Shown: positions 1 through 7,961, counted from the first letter of the stretch. The stretch: DNA of 64,000 nt from Streptococcus mitis (GCF_013305725.1 NZ_CP047883.1:1095001-1159000), one strand, 5' to 3'. Program-made: numbers and translations. Notes: a model not told the origin generated them from the sequence alone.

Positions 1-1062
1 GTGCGGATTCTCCTTGCCTCAACTGAAAAAGGGGGAACAGGTTTAAATGTTCAGAGCAAGATGAAAGCAGTTCATCACCTGGATGTACCGTGGAGACCAA
101 GTGACATTCAGCAACGCAATGGACGGATTATCCGACAAGGAAATGAAAACAAGGAAGTGGATATTTACCACTATATTACCAAAGGTTCGTTTGATAATTA
201 TCTATGGGCAACTCAGGAGAACAAACTCCGTTATATTAAGCAGATTATGACTTCTAAGGAGCCGATTCGTGCTGCAGAAGACATTGATGAACAGACTATG
301 ACAGCTTCTGATTTTAAGGCACTAGCAACAGGTAATCCTTATCTCAAATATAAGATGGAACTAGAGAATGATCTAACTCTATTAGAAAATCAAAGACGCG
401 CCTTTCAACGCAGCAAGGATCACTATCGTCATACAATCTCCTACTGTGAAGAAAATATGCCCATTCTTGAGAAACGATTAAGCAAGTATGAAGGCGACAT
501 TCAACAGTCAGAAATGTCGAAAGACCAGGCATTTTCTATGACGGTAGGTAAGCAAGCTTTTGATCAACGATCTGAAGCAGGGGAATCCCTACACCGTTTT
601 ATCCGTCATAATCAAGCTGACAGCAAAGAATTCCGTACCCTAGCAAGCTATAGAGGATTTGACATTAAAATGCTTAGTCTTCCAACAAATCAACCTCTTC
701 CTGAAACCTTCTCTGTTAAGATTGTAGGAGAAAATCAATATTCTGTCAGTTTAGATTTGTATTCTCCTTTAGGGACCATTCAAAGGCTTCAGCATACGAT
801 TGATCACATCAAGGAGGACCAAGTGAAAACTCAGAACTTATTGGATGAATTAAAGGATAAATGGACTACTGCTAAGGTAGAAATTGAGAAAAATTTTCCA
901 AAGGAAGAGGATTATCAAACTAAAAAGGCCGAATACGATGTACTCGCGCCATTAATTGAAACAGAAACGGATTTAGATATTATTGATCAGGCCTTAAGAC
1001 AACTCCACGAAAAAGGAAAAGGAAAAGAAAAGCAAGAACAACTTTCTTTTGAATTAGATTAA
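1..1062 (+). CDS. SNF2-family helicase / ICE helicase-methylase, C-terminal part
   Basis: This is the C-terminal end of a much larger protein whose start lies left of the window. The first 50 residues carry the last two helicase motifs of superfamily 2: motif V (STEKGGTGLNVQ, about residues 7-18) and motif VI (QQRNGRIIRQGN, about 37-48) with its arginine fingers. About 300 residues of charged, coiled-coil-rich sequence follow. Such SNF2-type proteins, often fused to a DNA methylase-like domain, are a hallmark of Tn5252-type streptococcal ICEs. They are thought to act on element DNA during conjugation, although the substrate is not known. The GTG at position 1 is a window artefact and not the true start. 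Confidence 0.85.
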   Translation: MRILLASTEKGGTGLNVQSKMKAVHHLDVPWRPSDIQQRNGRIIRQGNENKEVDIYHYITKGSFDNYLWATQENKLRYIKQIMTSKEPIRAAEDIDEQTMTASDFKALATGNPYLKYKMELENDLTLLENQRRAFQRSKDHYRHTISYCEENMPILEKRLSKYEGDIQQSEMSKDQAFSMTVGKQAFDQRSEAGESLHRFIRHNQADSKEFRTLASYRGFDIKMLSLPTNQPLPETFSVKIVGENQYSVSLDLYSPLGTIQRLQHTIDHIKEDQVKTQNLLDELKDKWTTAKVEIEKNFPKEEDYQTKKAEYDVLAPLIETETDLDIIDQALRQLHEKGKGKEKQEQLSFELD

Positions 1063-1136
1063 AAAATAGATATAAATAGCGGACAAGAAAAGAAAAGCGC
1101 GGTAGAATAAAGATAGAAAGAAACGAGGTAACGATT

Positions 1137-1421
1137 ATGATGGAAGATACCTATTATCAATTAGAAGAGGCTTTGGTACAGGGATTTCAAACACCTGAAG
1201 AATACCAAGCCTACAAGGAGTTAAAGGAACATTATGAGGAAGTGACAGGCGATTACAGTTTTTCTAAACGAGAACTCACTAGTCAATTGGAAATCTCTCT
1301 TCAGAATCATCGAAGTGTGGACTTTGAAGAACATGAAAAAGAGGAGTATTTGGACTTAGTTCAAAAGCTAGAGGAATTTGATTCCTCTCTTGCCACCCAT
1401 TATCGTCAATTGATTGACTAG
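1137..1421 (+). CDS. Conserved ICE hypothetical protein, 94 aa
   Basis: This is a small, acidic, mostly helical protein rich in Glu, Leu and Tyr, with no signal peptide, membrane segment or catalytic motif. The start is an ATGATG pair after AACGAGGTAACGATT, so the Shine-Dalgarno match is moderate. It sits 75 bp after the helicase gene and 13 bp before a small membrane protein, all on one strand, so it is probably part of the ICE core operon. Proteins like this travel with Tn5252-type elements as uncharacterised families. The function is unknown. Confidence 0.75.
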   Translation: MMEDTYYQLEEALVQGFQTPEEYQAYKELKEHYEEVTGDYSFSKRELTSQLEISLQNHRSVDFEEHEKEEYLDLVQKLEEFDSSLATHYRQLID

Positions 1422-1434
1422 AAAGGAGAAAGTC

Positions 1435-1731
1435 ATGAATGATTTACTCCTTATCCCAGTAATTTTTTTAGCAGTAGGAGGAATTCTCATTCTTTTATGG
1501 AGACTCTTTCTTATTGCCAGTGGACTTTTCCTGATTGGTTTTGTCAGTTTTCTTATTTTCGTTGAGGGTTATGGAATTTATTTGTTCTTTACTGAACCTA
1601 GTTTATATTTTGATGATATCAGACAACATGGTTTAACTAGTTTTACGGCTGTGTACCTTTTCATCAATCTGATGTTGGTTCTAGGATTCAGTTGGCGCTT
1701 CATTAACTCCATAAATAAGAAAAAAATGTGA
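1435..1731 (+). CDS. Small ICE membrane protein, 98 aa
   Basis: The start at 1435 (MNDLLLIPV) is chosen over an in-frame ATG 21 bp upstream because GAAAGGAG lies about 6 bp before it. The protein is very hydrophobic: two near-contiguous helices over residues 1-45 and a further one around 70-90, separated by a short polar loop (EPSLYFDDIRQHG), then a lysine-rich tail (NKKKM). This suggests three membrane segments with a cytoplasmic C-terminus. It resembles the small membrane proteins (DUF5966-like) conserved in streptococcal Tn5252-type ICEs. It could assist the conjugation channel, but nothing in the sequence proves this. Confidence 0.75.
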   Translation: MNDLLLIPVIFLAVGGILILLWRLFLIASGLFLIGFVSFLIFVEGYGIYLFFTEPSLYFDDIRQHGLTSFTAVYLFINLMLVLGFSWRFINSINKKKM

Positions 1732-1744
1732 ACTTTTTAGATAG

Positions 1745-1942
1745 TCAAAAGACTTTATCTGAATCTAAATTCGGATAAGGTTTTTTATTTGCCTTGATTC
1801 TTTCATATACTTCATAGCTAAATTGGAGTAATAATTTATGAAAATCATTATCCTCACTATTATTACCTGTATTTATGGCTTGTTTATGTCGTTCAATATG
1901 AGAAAGAGCTCTTCTCAAATTTTCTTCTTTTAATTTGTTCAT
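1745..1942 (-). CDS. Possible small protein on the opposite strand, 65 aa
   Basis: A 65-codon frame with a plausible helical sequence (MNKLKEENLRRALSHIERH...) runs against the surrounding ICE genes. There is no Shine-Dalgarno sequence. A good -10 hexamer (TATAAT on the minus strand) ends only 6 bases before the ATG, which would make any transcript leaderless or nearly so. The coding-like composition and the absence of another gene here support it. The unusual start and the lack of a recognised family weigh against it. It lies between a small membrane protein gene and a gene for an anchored extracytoplasmic protein. Confidence 0.4.
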   Translation of the reverse strand: MNKLKEENLRRALSHIERHKQAINTGNNSEDNDFHKLLLQFSYEVYERIKANKKPYPNLDSDKVF

Positions 1943-2101
1943 GTTTATATTATAAGCTGAAGACAGCTAATTTTGATATTTTTCTCTGAACTGTACAATT
2001 TTGCGCCTGAAATGTAGGAATTACCTTTCGTTGTGATGTGATAAAACTTACAAGTTCTTTTTGTTATTCTTGACCTAGTTTTTATAGAAAGAAGGTCTAA
2101 G

Positions 2102-2743
2102 ATGTTAAATAAAGTCAAAACTAAAGCCTTAATTAGTGTTGGAGCAGTGGCTGCAACTAGCTTTATTCTCATGATGGGATATACTGCTGGTCAACATTCT
2201 ACTGCTAAACAAAGTCGCAAAGAAATCGAATTGGCTGCAGCTAAACTTGTAGAGGACAAACAAGCAGAAGATAAAGCAAGTATTTTGTCATCGGATACTG
2301 TAAAAGAATTTTTGACTCAGTACTATACGAAAGAAAAGCTCGGAGAAAATAATACACGTATTCAACCTTATATGACTGAATCGGCTTATTCTCAAGAATT
2401 GACAAGTCAAAATGATGCCATGAACCAAGTGTATAAGGATTATATTTTGGATTATCATTTTGAAAAAGCAGATATCTTTGTCAATCAGACTACGAATCAA
2501 GCTATTGCCATGGTCTCTTATAATGTAACCTATGTATCTGATTTAAAGAATGCCAACCAATCAAAGACTAATCAGACAGAAACAAGAACAGTTAAGTTAT
2601 CCTATTCTAAACTACCTGGTAAGTTATTGGTCAATCAAGTACAGGTTTGGAAATCTGGGTTAGATGATTTAGATAAGGCAACTCCTAAAACTTTAGAAGA
2701 ATCATCATCAATACCATCATTGCCAAATACTACGACAAAATGA
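2102..2743 (+). CDS. Membrane-anchored extracytoplasmic ICE protein, 213 aa
   Basis: The N-terminus is a short basic stretch (MLNKVKTKA) followed by one hydrophobic helix at residues 9-27, after which the protein is polar: a charged linker (about 35-60), a globular domain with alternating strands (about 65-190) and a Ser/Pro/Thr-rich tail. This is the layout of a type II membrane protein with an outward-facing domain, like the VirB8/TcpC-type NTF2-fold subunits of Gram-positive conjugation machines. That family assignment is inference from layout and neighbourhood. The start follows AGAAGG at about 6 bp. Only 9 bp separate it from the downstream TOPRIM gene, so the two are probably co-translated. 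Confidence 0.65.
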   Translation: MLNKVKTKALISVGAVAATSFILMMGYTAGQHSTAKQSRKEIELAAAKLVEDKQAEDKASILSSDTVKEFLTQYYTKEKLGENNTRIQPYMTESAYSQELTSQNDAMNQVYKDYILDYHFEKADIFVNQTTNQAIAMVSYNVTYVSDLKNANQSKTNQTETRTVKLSYSKLPGKLLVNQVQVWKSGLDDLDKATPKTLEESSSIPSLPNTTTK

Positions 2744-2752
2744 TGATATTGC

Positions 2753-3838
2753 ATGGAAATAGAAGAGTGTAAGCAAATTTCAATTCTTGATGTAGCCAAT
2801 CGTTTAGGTATCTCCTTTAAACAAGTTTCTAGCAGTGTCTATGAACATCCTGAACACGATTCATTCCGAATTTTTTCCACTACCAATACTTTTAAATGGT
2901 TTTCAAGAGATATTCAAGGTGATGTCATTGATTTTGTTCGACTAGTTAAGGGACTATCCTTTAAAGAAGCTCTAGCCTTTCTTTCTGAAGAACCTTTTCA
3001 AAAAGAAGCTGTTCAAGAAAAAAGAGAGAGACCATTTTATTATCCTTTAAAGAGAATAGAAGATTCTAACTGTAGTCTGGCCAGATATTATTTAACAGAA
3101 TGTAGAGGAATTTCAGAAGAAATCGTACAAAGGATGATTCAACAAGGTTTAATAGCACAAGCCAGTTGGAAAACAAACGAAACAGTTGAACCTGTTATTG
3201 TTTTTAAAAGCTTTAATCATCGTCACAAGCTGCAGGCAGCAAGTCTACAAGGGATTTATAAGAATCCCGCTCTTTCTAGAGAGAGGTTAAAAACGATTCT
3301 AAAAGGAAGCCATGGACATATTGGAATATCCTTTGACATTGGTAAACCAAATAAACTGGTCTTTTGTGAATCGTTTATCGACTTGATGAGCTATTACGAA
3401 CTTCATCAACAAAGTCTATCTGATGTTCGTTTGGTATCTATGGAAGGATTAAAAAGGTCTGTTGTTGCTTATCAAACTTTACGACTGATAGCTGAAGAAA
3501 ATCAGAAGTTGGAATTTTTGGATACAGTAATACCTTCAAAGTTATTGCCTTTGATCAATACAATTCGTGATACGACCAGCTATTTTGATAATCATCCTGA
3601 TTTATTGACACTAGCGGTAGATTGTGATGATGCAGGAAAAGATTTTTCTGATAAGTTATCTCAATCAGGATTTCCTGTTTTACTGGATTTACCTGATAAT
3701 GAATCTGGGAAAGAAAAAGTAGACTGGAATGATGTCCTTAGAGAAAAGAAATCAGATTTACAATTGATGATCGATACTGCAAAAGAAACATTGAGGAATC
3801 AACCAGTAAGACAAACCTCTCAATGTTTAGAATTGTGA
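2753..3838 (+). CDS. DUF3991/TOPRIM primase-like protein, 361 aa
   Basis: The N-terminal 80 residues match the zinc-finger-like and DUF3991 region of ICE primases (ISILDVANRLGI, then FKWFSRDIQGDVIDFVRL). The central and C-terminal part has the TOPRIM pattern: a glutamate after a strand (LVFCESFIDLMSYYEL, about residue 205) and an acidic DxD-like motif (LAVDCDDAGKDFSDKL, about 285-300). Related proteins prime replication of the strand transferred during conjugation. It is shorter than full primases and shows no helicase domain. The Shine-Dalgarno is weak, and the start lies just after the previous stop, which suggests translational coupling. Confidence 0.75.
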   Translation: MEIEECKQISILDVANRLGISFKQVSSSVYEHPEHDSFRIFSTTNTFKWFSRDIQGDVIDFVRLVKGLSFKEALAFLSEEPFQKEAVQEKRERPFYYPLKRIEDSNCSLARYYLTECRGISEEIVQRMIQQGLIAQASWKTNETVEPVIVFKSFNHRHKLQAASLQGIYKNPALSRERLKTILKGSHGHIGISFDIGKPNKLVFCESFIDLMSYYELHQQSLSDVRLVSMEGLKRSVVAYQTLRLIAEENQKLEFLDTVIPSKLLPLINTIRDTTSYFDNHPDLLTLAVDCDDAGKDFSDKLSQSGFPVLLDLPDNESGKEKVDWNDVLREKKSDLQLMIDTAKETLRNQPVRQTSQCLEL

Positions 3839-3888
3839 TAACAAAATCAAGATGTTTTAGCTAATATTAGAATGAAGGAGGATCGTAT

Positions 3889-4122
3889 ATGACCATTATT
3901 GAACGCTTAGAAGAAAAGGTCACTAGGCAAGAAAGCAAGGTAGCAAGAGAGTCAGAAAAACTAGCTGCTTATAAAGAGCAACTAGAGACAGCGATGTTTG
4001 CGACGTTCAAAAGGCGTCAAAGCATTAGTCACATGAGTTTTGAAGAAGCTCTTGACCATGCCTTTGGTAAAGAAAGACAATTCGATGATTCTGAATTTAG
4101 AAAGGATGAAATGAGTGAATGA
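3889..4122 (+). CDS. DUF5965-like small coiled-coil ICE protein, 77 aa
   Basis: Strong ribosome binding site AAGGAGG lies about 8 bp before the ATG. The first 40 residues form a Lys/Glu-rich heptad pattern (IIERLEEKVTRQESKVARES) typical of a short coiled coil. A second helix with MSFEEALDHAFGKE follows. I recognise this pattern from the DUF5965 family found in streptococcal Tn5252-like elements, where it usually precedes another small helical protein as here. The stop overlaps the next start by 4 bases (ATGA), so the two are translationally coupled. The role is unknown; a structural or relaxosome accessory part is possible. Confidence 0.7.
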   Translation: MTIIERLEEKVTRQESKVARESEKLAAYKEQLETAMFATFKRRQSISHMSFEEALDHAFGKERQFDDSEFRKDEMSE

Positions 4123-4502
4123 CAAAAGATTGGAATTTTAATCAACCATTAGAAAGTAAATCAGAAAATCAAGAAGATCCAGATAAAATTGCAGCCTTAT
4201 TTGGAAATCATCAAGGAGGTAATGATGTAAATTATGAAGCAGCTTTTCAAAAGCGAAAACAAGCACCTGTGACGGAATCAAATCCTAGTTCTAAACCCAA
4301 AGTTACAGAGGTTAGAACAGGAAAAGAGACAGATATTACTACAAGTTATCAGCAACATCTTAAAAGACTGATTGCAGATAACAATAGCGATATTCAAAGT
4401 AGTCAAAAGAAAATTGAAGAGCTACATACGTTGATTGACACAAAGAATAAAGACAATAAGAAATTGGAGTCCATTTATGATGCGATTTCAGAATTACACT
4501 AA
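4119..4502 (+). CDS. DUF5945-like ICE protein, 127 aa
   Basis: This soluble protein has a disordered, polar first half (Asn, Gln, Ser, Pro rich) and a coiled-coil second half (about residues 75-120, with SSQKKIEELHTLIDTKNKDNKK). It overlaps the preceding small gene by ATGA, and a rho-independent terminator follows the stop immediately. The pairing and order with the DUF5965-like gene match other streptococcal ICEs. No enzymatic motif is visible. Confidence 0.65.
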   Translation: MTKDWNFNQPLESKSENQEDPDKIAALFGNHQGGNDVNYEAAFQKRKQAPVTESNPSSKPKVTEVRTGKETDITTSYQQHLKRLIADNNSDIQSSQKKIEELHTLIDTKNKDNKKLESIYDAISELH

Positions 4503-4528
4503 GCAGTCCTGATAGGCTGCTTTTTTTG
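4501..4528 (+). terminator. Rho-independent terminator
   Basis: AGCAG and CTGCT arms, with an inner CCT/AGG pairing and one bulged base, are followed by seven T residues. It directly follows the stop of the 127-aa gene and separates it from the next small gene. Confidence 0.75.
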
Positions 4529-4539
4529 AGAGGTTATAG

Positions 4540-4800
4540 ATGTTTACAACATTTTTTAAGAAAAACCACGACAATGGTGATATATTTAAGAAACTAATTC
4601 ATAGACTATCTGATATGTCTGTCCAAGATCTTGAAAAAATAGACCGACTGCTAGATATCATTTTCACTCCAGATCAAGGATCAGAACAACTAAAAACAGA
4701 AGCAACTTTGGACGACACATTAAAGGAAGCTAAGAACCAACTTCATAAAGAACAATTGGAGAAGAATTTAGAGAGATTTAGGAAAGACGGAAGGAAGTAA
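4540..4800 (+). CDS. Small ICE hypothetical protein, 86 aa
   Basis: A highly charged helical protein starting MFTTFFKKN after a GAGAGG ribosome site. Its C-terminal 30 residues (DDTLKEAKNQLHKEQLEKNL and following) have a diverged paralogue in the remnant at 15,804-15,944, which ends in nearly the same pattern (DDCIDKAKSQLKTDKLEKRI). This shows that the ICE once carried two copies or two fused elements. No known domain is recognised. It lies 5 bp before the DUF3990-like gene and is probably translated with it. Confidence 0.65.
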   Translation: MFTTFFKKNHDNGDIFKKLIHRLSDMSVQDLEKIDRLLDIIFTPDQGSEQLKTEATLDDTLKEAKNQLHKEQLEKNLERFRKDGRK

Positions 4801-4805
4801 ATGTT

Positions 4806-5369
4806 TTGGAGTTGACTACCAAGCAGGAAAAGCAACTAGGTCAGACGCAGTGGTTTCATGCTACATTATTGAGACATTTAGAATCCTTGAAAAAAGGAAT
4901 CGATGTTAAATTTAATTTAGGAAGTGAGCTAGACTTTGGACCTGGTTTCTATATCACGCCTGACTTTGAACAAGCTAGAAAATTTATTAACAAGCAAGTT
5001 GAAGTATTAAATCGAAGCACCTCTAATAATAATATTTTTGACTCTGAAGAAGAAGTAGGTATTATAGTAGAATTTCGTATTTCAAATTTTATAGAAATTT
5101 TTAAGAGCACTGACTATCATTGTCACTATTTTGCAAAATATAAAAAGTCAGAGTCAGATTTAGATTTTGCGGAATTTGTAATTCAAAATCGAGAAAATCC
5201 AGATGAATTACAACATCATTTTGATTTTATCTATGGTGTTCAGACTGATGACAATCCACCCCAAGTTTTAGCTCATTTTCGTCAGAATGAAATTACAAAA
5301 GAAGAAATGCTTGATGAGTTTAGAAAACCGGTAACTTCTAAAACTAACTTCCAGTTTCCCACAATCTAG
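4806..5369 (+). CDS. DUF3990-type (ADP-ribosyltransferase-like) protein, 187 aa
   Basis: The start is TTG, preceded by GGAAGGAAG and placed 5 bp after the upstream stop; no better ATG exists. The N-terminal half shows the DUF3990 signature: WFHATLL (residues 16-22), then DFGPGFYITPDFEQARKFI (about 44-62), where DFG-GFY-T-eqA is the recurring pattern of this ADP-ribosyltransferase-like fold. The second half has NPDELQHHFDFIYG, like the DFIyGpvAD segment of the family. DUF3990 proteins occur in toxin-antitoxin-like and mobile-element settings. The activity is inferred only from fold signatures. The gene is followed by a strong terminator. Confidence 0.6.
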   Translation: MELTTKQEKQLGQTQWFHATLLRHLESLKKGIDVKFNLGSELDFGPGFYITPDFEQARKFINKQVEVLNRSTSNNNIFDSEEEVGIIVEFRISNFIEIFKSTDYHCHYFAKYKKSESDLDFAEFVIQNRENPDELQHHFDFIYGVQTDDNPPQVLAHFRQNEITKEEMLDEFRKPVTSKTNFQFPTI

Positions 5370-5553
5370 CCTTTAGTATGAGAAAAACGCGTGAAACCAG
5401 TGGAAATTCGTCTTAGACTAACTTCCACTGGTTTTCTTTTTCTTGATATATAAGGGTTCAAAAGCGAAAAGACTTAGAAAAAAGTGCACGACAAATAGCC
5501 CTAAAACAGAGTCGTCTTAGAGTAAATTCCAGTTGCTAGCGTTTAGTGTGAGA
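5366..5553. repeat. Imperfect direct repeat pair in intergenic DNA
   Basis: CTAGCCTTTAGTATGAGA at 5366-5383 recurs as CTAGCGTTTAGTGTGAGA about 170 bp downstream (5535-5552), each preceded by TTCCAGTT-containing sequence. The copies differ at two positions. Together with the terminator between them, this looks like an old duplication or a scar at the left edge of the bacteriocin-like insertion. The rest of 5442-5590 contains no gene. Confidence 0.5.
5394..5441 (+). terminator. Rho-independent terminator after the DUF3990-like gene
   Basis: Arms AAACCAGTGGAA and TTCCACTGGTTT form a 12-bp perfect stem with a 16-base loop, followed by TTCTTTTTC. It closes the small-gene run. Confidence 0.85.
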
Positions 5554-5596
5554 CTTTTCGAATTAAAAAAATTATTACATAACAAATAAAAAACTA

Positions 5597-5638
5597 TTGC
5601 ATAACAAATAAAAACATGATATAATTAAAGCGCTTTCG
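5597..5638 (+). promoter_or_regulatory. Sigma-A promoter with overlapping cre-like operator
   Basis: -35 TTGCAT (5597-5602) and -10 TATAAT (5620-5625) are separated by exactly 17 bp. Starting at the last base of the -10 is TTAAAGCGCTTTCG (5625-5638), matching 12 of 14 positions of the palindromic catabolite element TGAAAGCGCTTTCA. A CcpA site at this location would block transcription, so the downstream bacteriocin-like operon is probably repressed when preferred sugars are present. A duplicated AT-rich block (CATAACAAATAAAAA) lies over and before the -35. Confidence 0.7.
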
Positions 5639-5667
5639 AAAGTAAATATATTAGTGAGGTGAAAACC

Positions 5668-5931
5668 ATGAAAAAATCAGCAAAAGTTGTTTTATTGGCT
5701 AGTTTGTTATCTGTTGGTCTTTTTCAGTCCAGTGTATCTGCTGTGAGCGTTCTTAAAACTTATAGGTATGATTGGAATACCTACTATAGGTCTAGTATGA
5801 ATTACCACAAACATAGCTATATTAATGTTCCATCATGGTCTCGTTATTATAGCTATTCTGAGTATAAAGTTGGTTCTGGCTGGAATTATGATCGTTATGA
5901 GGTAATAAACTACTACAGCGGAGGTTATTAA
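5668..5931 (+). CDS. Secreted lactococcin 972-like bacteriocin peptide, 87 aa
   Basis: The start at 5668 is preferred to an in-frame GTG at 5659 because GAGGTG lies 6 bp before it. The peptide begins with a Sec signal (MKKSAKVVLLASLLSVGLFQ, cleavage probably after the VSA near residue 28). The mature part, about 59 residues, is rich in Tyr, Ser, Trp and His, contains no Cys, and has the SxNYHKHS and GSGWN patterns and terminal aromatic residues reminiscent of lactococcin 972-type bacteriocins. An ABC ATPase and a membrane protein follow directly, as usual for that family where they serve immunity or export. The bacteriocin role is inference; a secreted signal is an alternative. Confidence 0.5.
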   Translation: MKKSAKVVLLASLLSVGLFQSSVSAVSVLKTYRYDWNTYYRSSMNYHKHSYINVPSWSRYYSYSEYKVGSGWNYDRYEVINYYSGGY

Positions 5932-5963
5932 TCCTTAAAGAGTGAGGAAAAGGAGGACTGGAT

Positions 5964-6551
5964 ATGTTGCAGCTTACTCATGTGACCTTAAAAACGCGAC
6001 AAGTCATCTTACAAGATGTTGATTTTACATTTGAAAAGGGCAGTATTTATGGCGTTCTTGCTATCAATGGCTCTGGAAAGACGACCCTGTTCCGCGCCAT
6101 TAGCAATTTAATTCCTATAAGTAGTGGAAATATCGCAGTTCCTCCTTCTTTATTTTATTATGAGAGCGTTGAATGGCTGGATGGAAACTTAAGTGGGACG
6201 GACTACCTTCGCCTTATAAAAAATATCTGGAAGTCCAACCTAAACTTGAGGGATGAAATCGCCTATTGGGAAATGTCTGACTATATCAGCCTTCCCATTC
6301 GCAAGTATTCCTTAGGCATGAAGCAACGCTTGGTGATTGCCATGTATTTCCTCAGTCAGGCGAAATGCTGGCTCATGGATGAGATTACAAATGGCTTAGA
6401 TGAGTATTATCGACAGAAGTTTTTTGATAGGCTAGCACAAATCGATAGACAAGAGCAACTGGTTCTTTTAAGTTCCCACTATAAGGAAGAGTTGGTTGAT
6501 GTCTGCGATAGAGTAGTAACCATTCATCGGGGAAAGATAGAAGAGGTTTAG
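5964..6551 (+). CDS. ABC transporter ATP-binding protein, 195 aa
   Basis: This is a short single-domain ABC ATPase: Walker A AINGSGKTT (about residues 33-41, with Ala where Gly is usual), signature YSLGMKQR (about 115-122), Walker B CWLMDEITNGLD (about 134-145) and switch histidine LLSSH (about 172). The ribosome site AAGGAGG lies before the ATG, and the gene is 32 bp after the bacteriocin-like gene. It should energise the membrane partner encoded 3 bp downstream. In comparable clusters such pairs export the peptide or give self-protection. Confidence 0.85.
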   Translation: MLQLTHVTLKTRQVILQDVDFTFEKGSIYGVLAINGSGKTTLFRAISNLIPISSGNIAVPPSLFYYESVEWLDGNLSGTDYLRLIKNIWKSNLNLRDEIAYWEMSDYISLPIRKYSLGMKQRLVIAMYFLSQAKCWLMDEITNGLDEYYRQKFFDRLAQIDRQEQLVLLSSHYKEELVDVCDRVVTIHRGKIEEV

Positions 6552-6554
6552 TTT

Positions 6555-7739
6555 ATGAAAGATGTTGGTCTATTTTTATTAAAAAAAGTTTTCAAAAGTC
6601 GCTTAAACTGGATTATCTTAGCTTTATTTGTATCTGTACTCGGTGTTACCTTTTATTTCAATAGTCGGACTGCAAACTCAGTCAGCTTGGAGAACAGGTT
6701 GGAAACTCGTACTGCAGCCAACGAGAGAGCTATCAATGAAAATGAAGAGAAGCTCTCCCAAATGTCTGACACCAGCACGGAGGAATACCAGTTTGCTAAA
6801 GAAAATTTAGACTTGCAAAAAAATCTTTTGACGCAAAAGAAAGAAATTCTGACTTTATTAAAAGAAGGACGCTGGGAAGAAGCCTACTATTTGCAGTGGC
6901 AAGCTGAGGAAAAGAGTTATGAAACTGTATCAAATGACCCAACTTCTAGCTCGGACTTAAAAATAGCGGTTGACCGCGAACGAAAGACTTACCAAGCCCT
7001 GTATCCCTTGAACATAAAAGCGCACAATTTAGTTTATCCAACCCACGGGATTGATCAGATTGTCTGGATTTTAGAGGCTATCATCCCAACCTTGTTTGTG
7101 ATTGCTATTATTTTTATGCTAACGCAACTATTTGCAGAAAGATATCAAAATCATCTGGACACAGCTCAGTTATATCCTTTTTCAAAAGTGGCATTTGCCA
7201 TGTCCTCTCTTGGAGTTGGAGTGGGTTATGTAACTGTGCTGTTTATCGGAATCAGTGGATTTTCTTTTCTAGTGGGAAGTCTGATAAGTGGTTTTGGACA
7301 GTTAGATTATCCATACCCGTTCTATAGCTTAACGAATCAAGAGGTAACTATTGGGAAGATACAAGATGTGTTATTTCCTAGCTTGTTACTAACTTTCTTA
7401 GCTTTTATCGTCATTGTGGAAGTCGTCTACTTGATTGCTTACTTTTTCAAGCAAAAAATGCCTGTACTCTTTCTTTCACTCATTGGGATTGTTGGCTTAT
7501 TGTTTGGCATCCAAACAATTCAGCCTCTTCAAAGGATTGCACATCTGATTCCCTTTACTTACTTGCGTTCAGTGGAGATTTTGTCTGGAAGATTACCTAA
7601 GCAAATTGATAATGTCAATCTAAATTGGGACATGGGGCTAGTTTTACTTCCTTGCCTGATTATCCTTTTGTTAGTGGGGATTCTATTTATCGAAAGATGG
7701 GGAAGTTCACATAAAAAAGAAGTTTTTAATAGATCCTAG
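6555..7739 (+). CDS. ABC transporter membrane protein, 394 aa
   Basis: One N-terminal membrane helix (about residues 17-35) is followed by a large extracellular, Glu/Lys-rich coiled-coil domain (about 40-170), then five or more helices (about 175-195, 215-240, 280-300, 310-325, 360-380). This one-plus-loop-plus-bundle layout is typical of ABC-2 permeases handling peptides. It starts 3 bp after the ATPase gene, so the two form one transporter. A terminator follows. Confidence 0.8.
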   Translation: MKDVGLFLLKKVFKSRLNWIILALFVSVLGVTFYFNSRTANSVSLENRLETRTAANERAINENEEKLSQMSDTSTEEYQFAKENLDLQKNLLTQKKEILTLLKEGRWEEAYYLQWQAEEKSYETVSNDPTSSSDLKIAVDRERKTYQALYPLNIKAHNLVYPTHGIDQIVWILEAIIPTLFVIAIIFMLTQLFAERYQNHLDTAQLYPFSKVAFAMSSLGVGVGYVTVLFIGISGFSFLVGSLISGFGQLDYPYPFYSLTNQEVTIGKIQDVLFPSLLLTFLAFIVIVEVVYLIAYFFKQKMPVLFLSLIGIVGLLFGIQTIQPLQRIAHLIPFTYLRSVEILSGRLPKQIDNVNLNWDMGLVLLPCLIILLLVGILFIERWGSSHKKEVFNRS

Positions 7740-7772
7740 CTTTCCTATAGGGAAAGTAAGGAAAAACTAACA

Positions 7773-7805
7773 TAGAGAGGGAATCAACTTGATTCTCTCT
7801 TTTTG
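7773..7805 (+). terminator. Terminator of the bacteriocin-like operon
   Basis: A stem built from AGAGAGGGAATC and GATTCTCTCT with a short loop is followed by TTTTTG. It closes the three-gene operon at 5668-7739. Confidence 0.8.
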
Positions 7806-7885
7806 ATTCGAAAACCAAGCCAAAATACAAACACAAACTTTTCAAAAAAAGTTTAGAAAACCCTATTCTTTTAAACAATTATCCA

Positions 7886-7913
7886 TTCACAACCAATCTT
7901 TTTGTGATATAAT
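7886..7913 (+). promoter_or_regulatory. Promoter of the 75-aa ICE gene
   Basis: -35 TTCACA (7886-7891), a 16-bp spacer and -10 TATAAT (7908-7913), about 48 bp before the ATG at 7962. Confidence 0.6.
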
Positions 7914-7961
7914 AAAAATAGAGAAGGTTTATCAATCAAAAATAGGAGAGGAGTTACAAAA

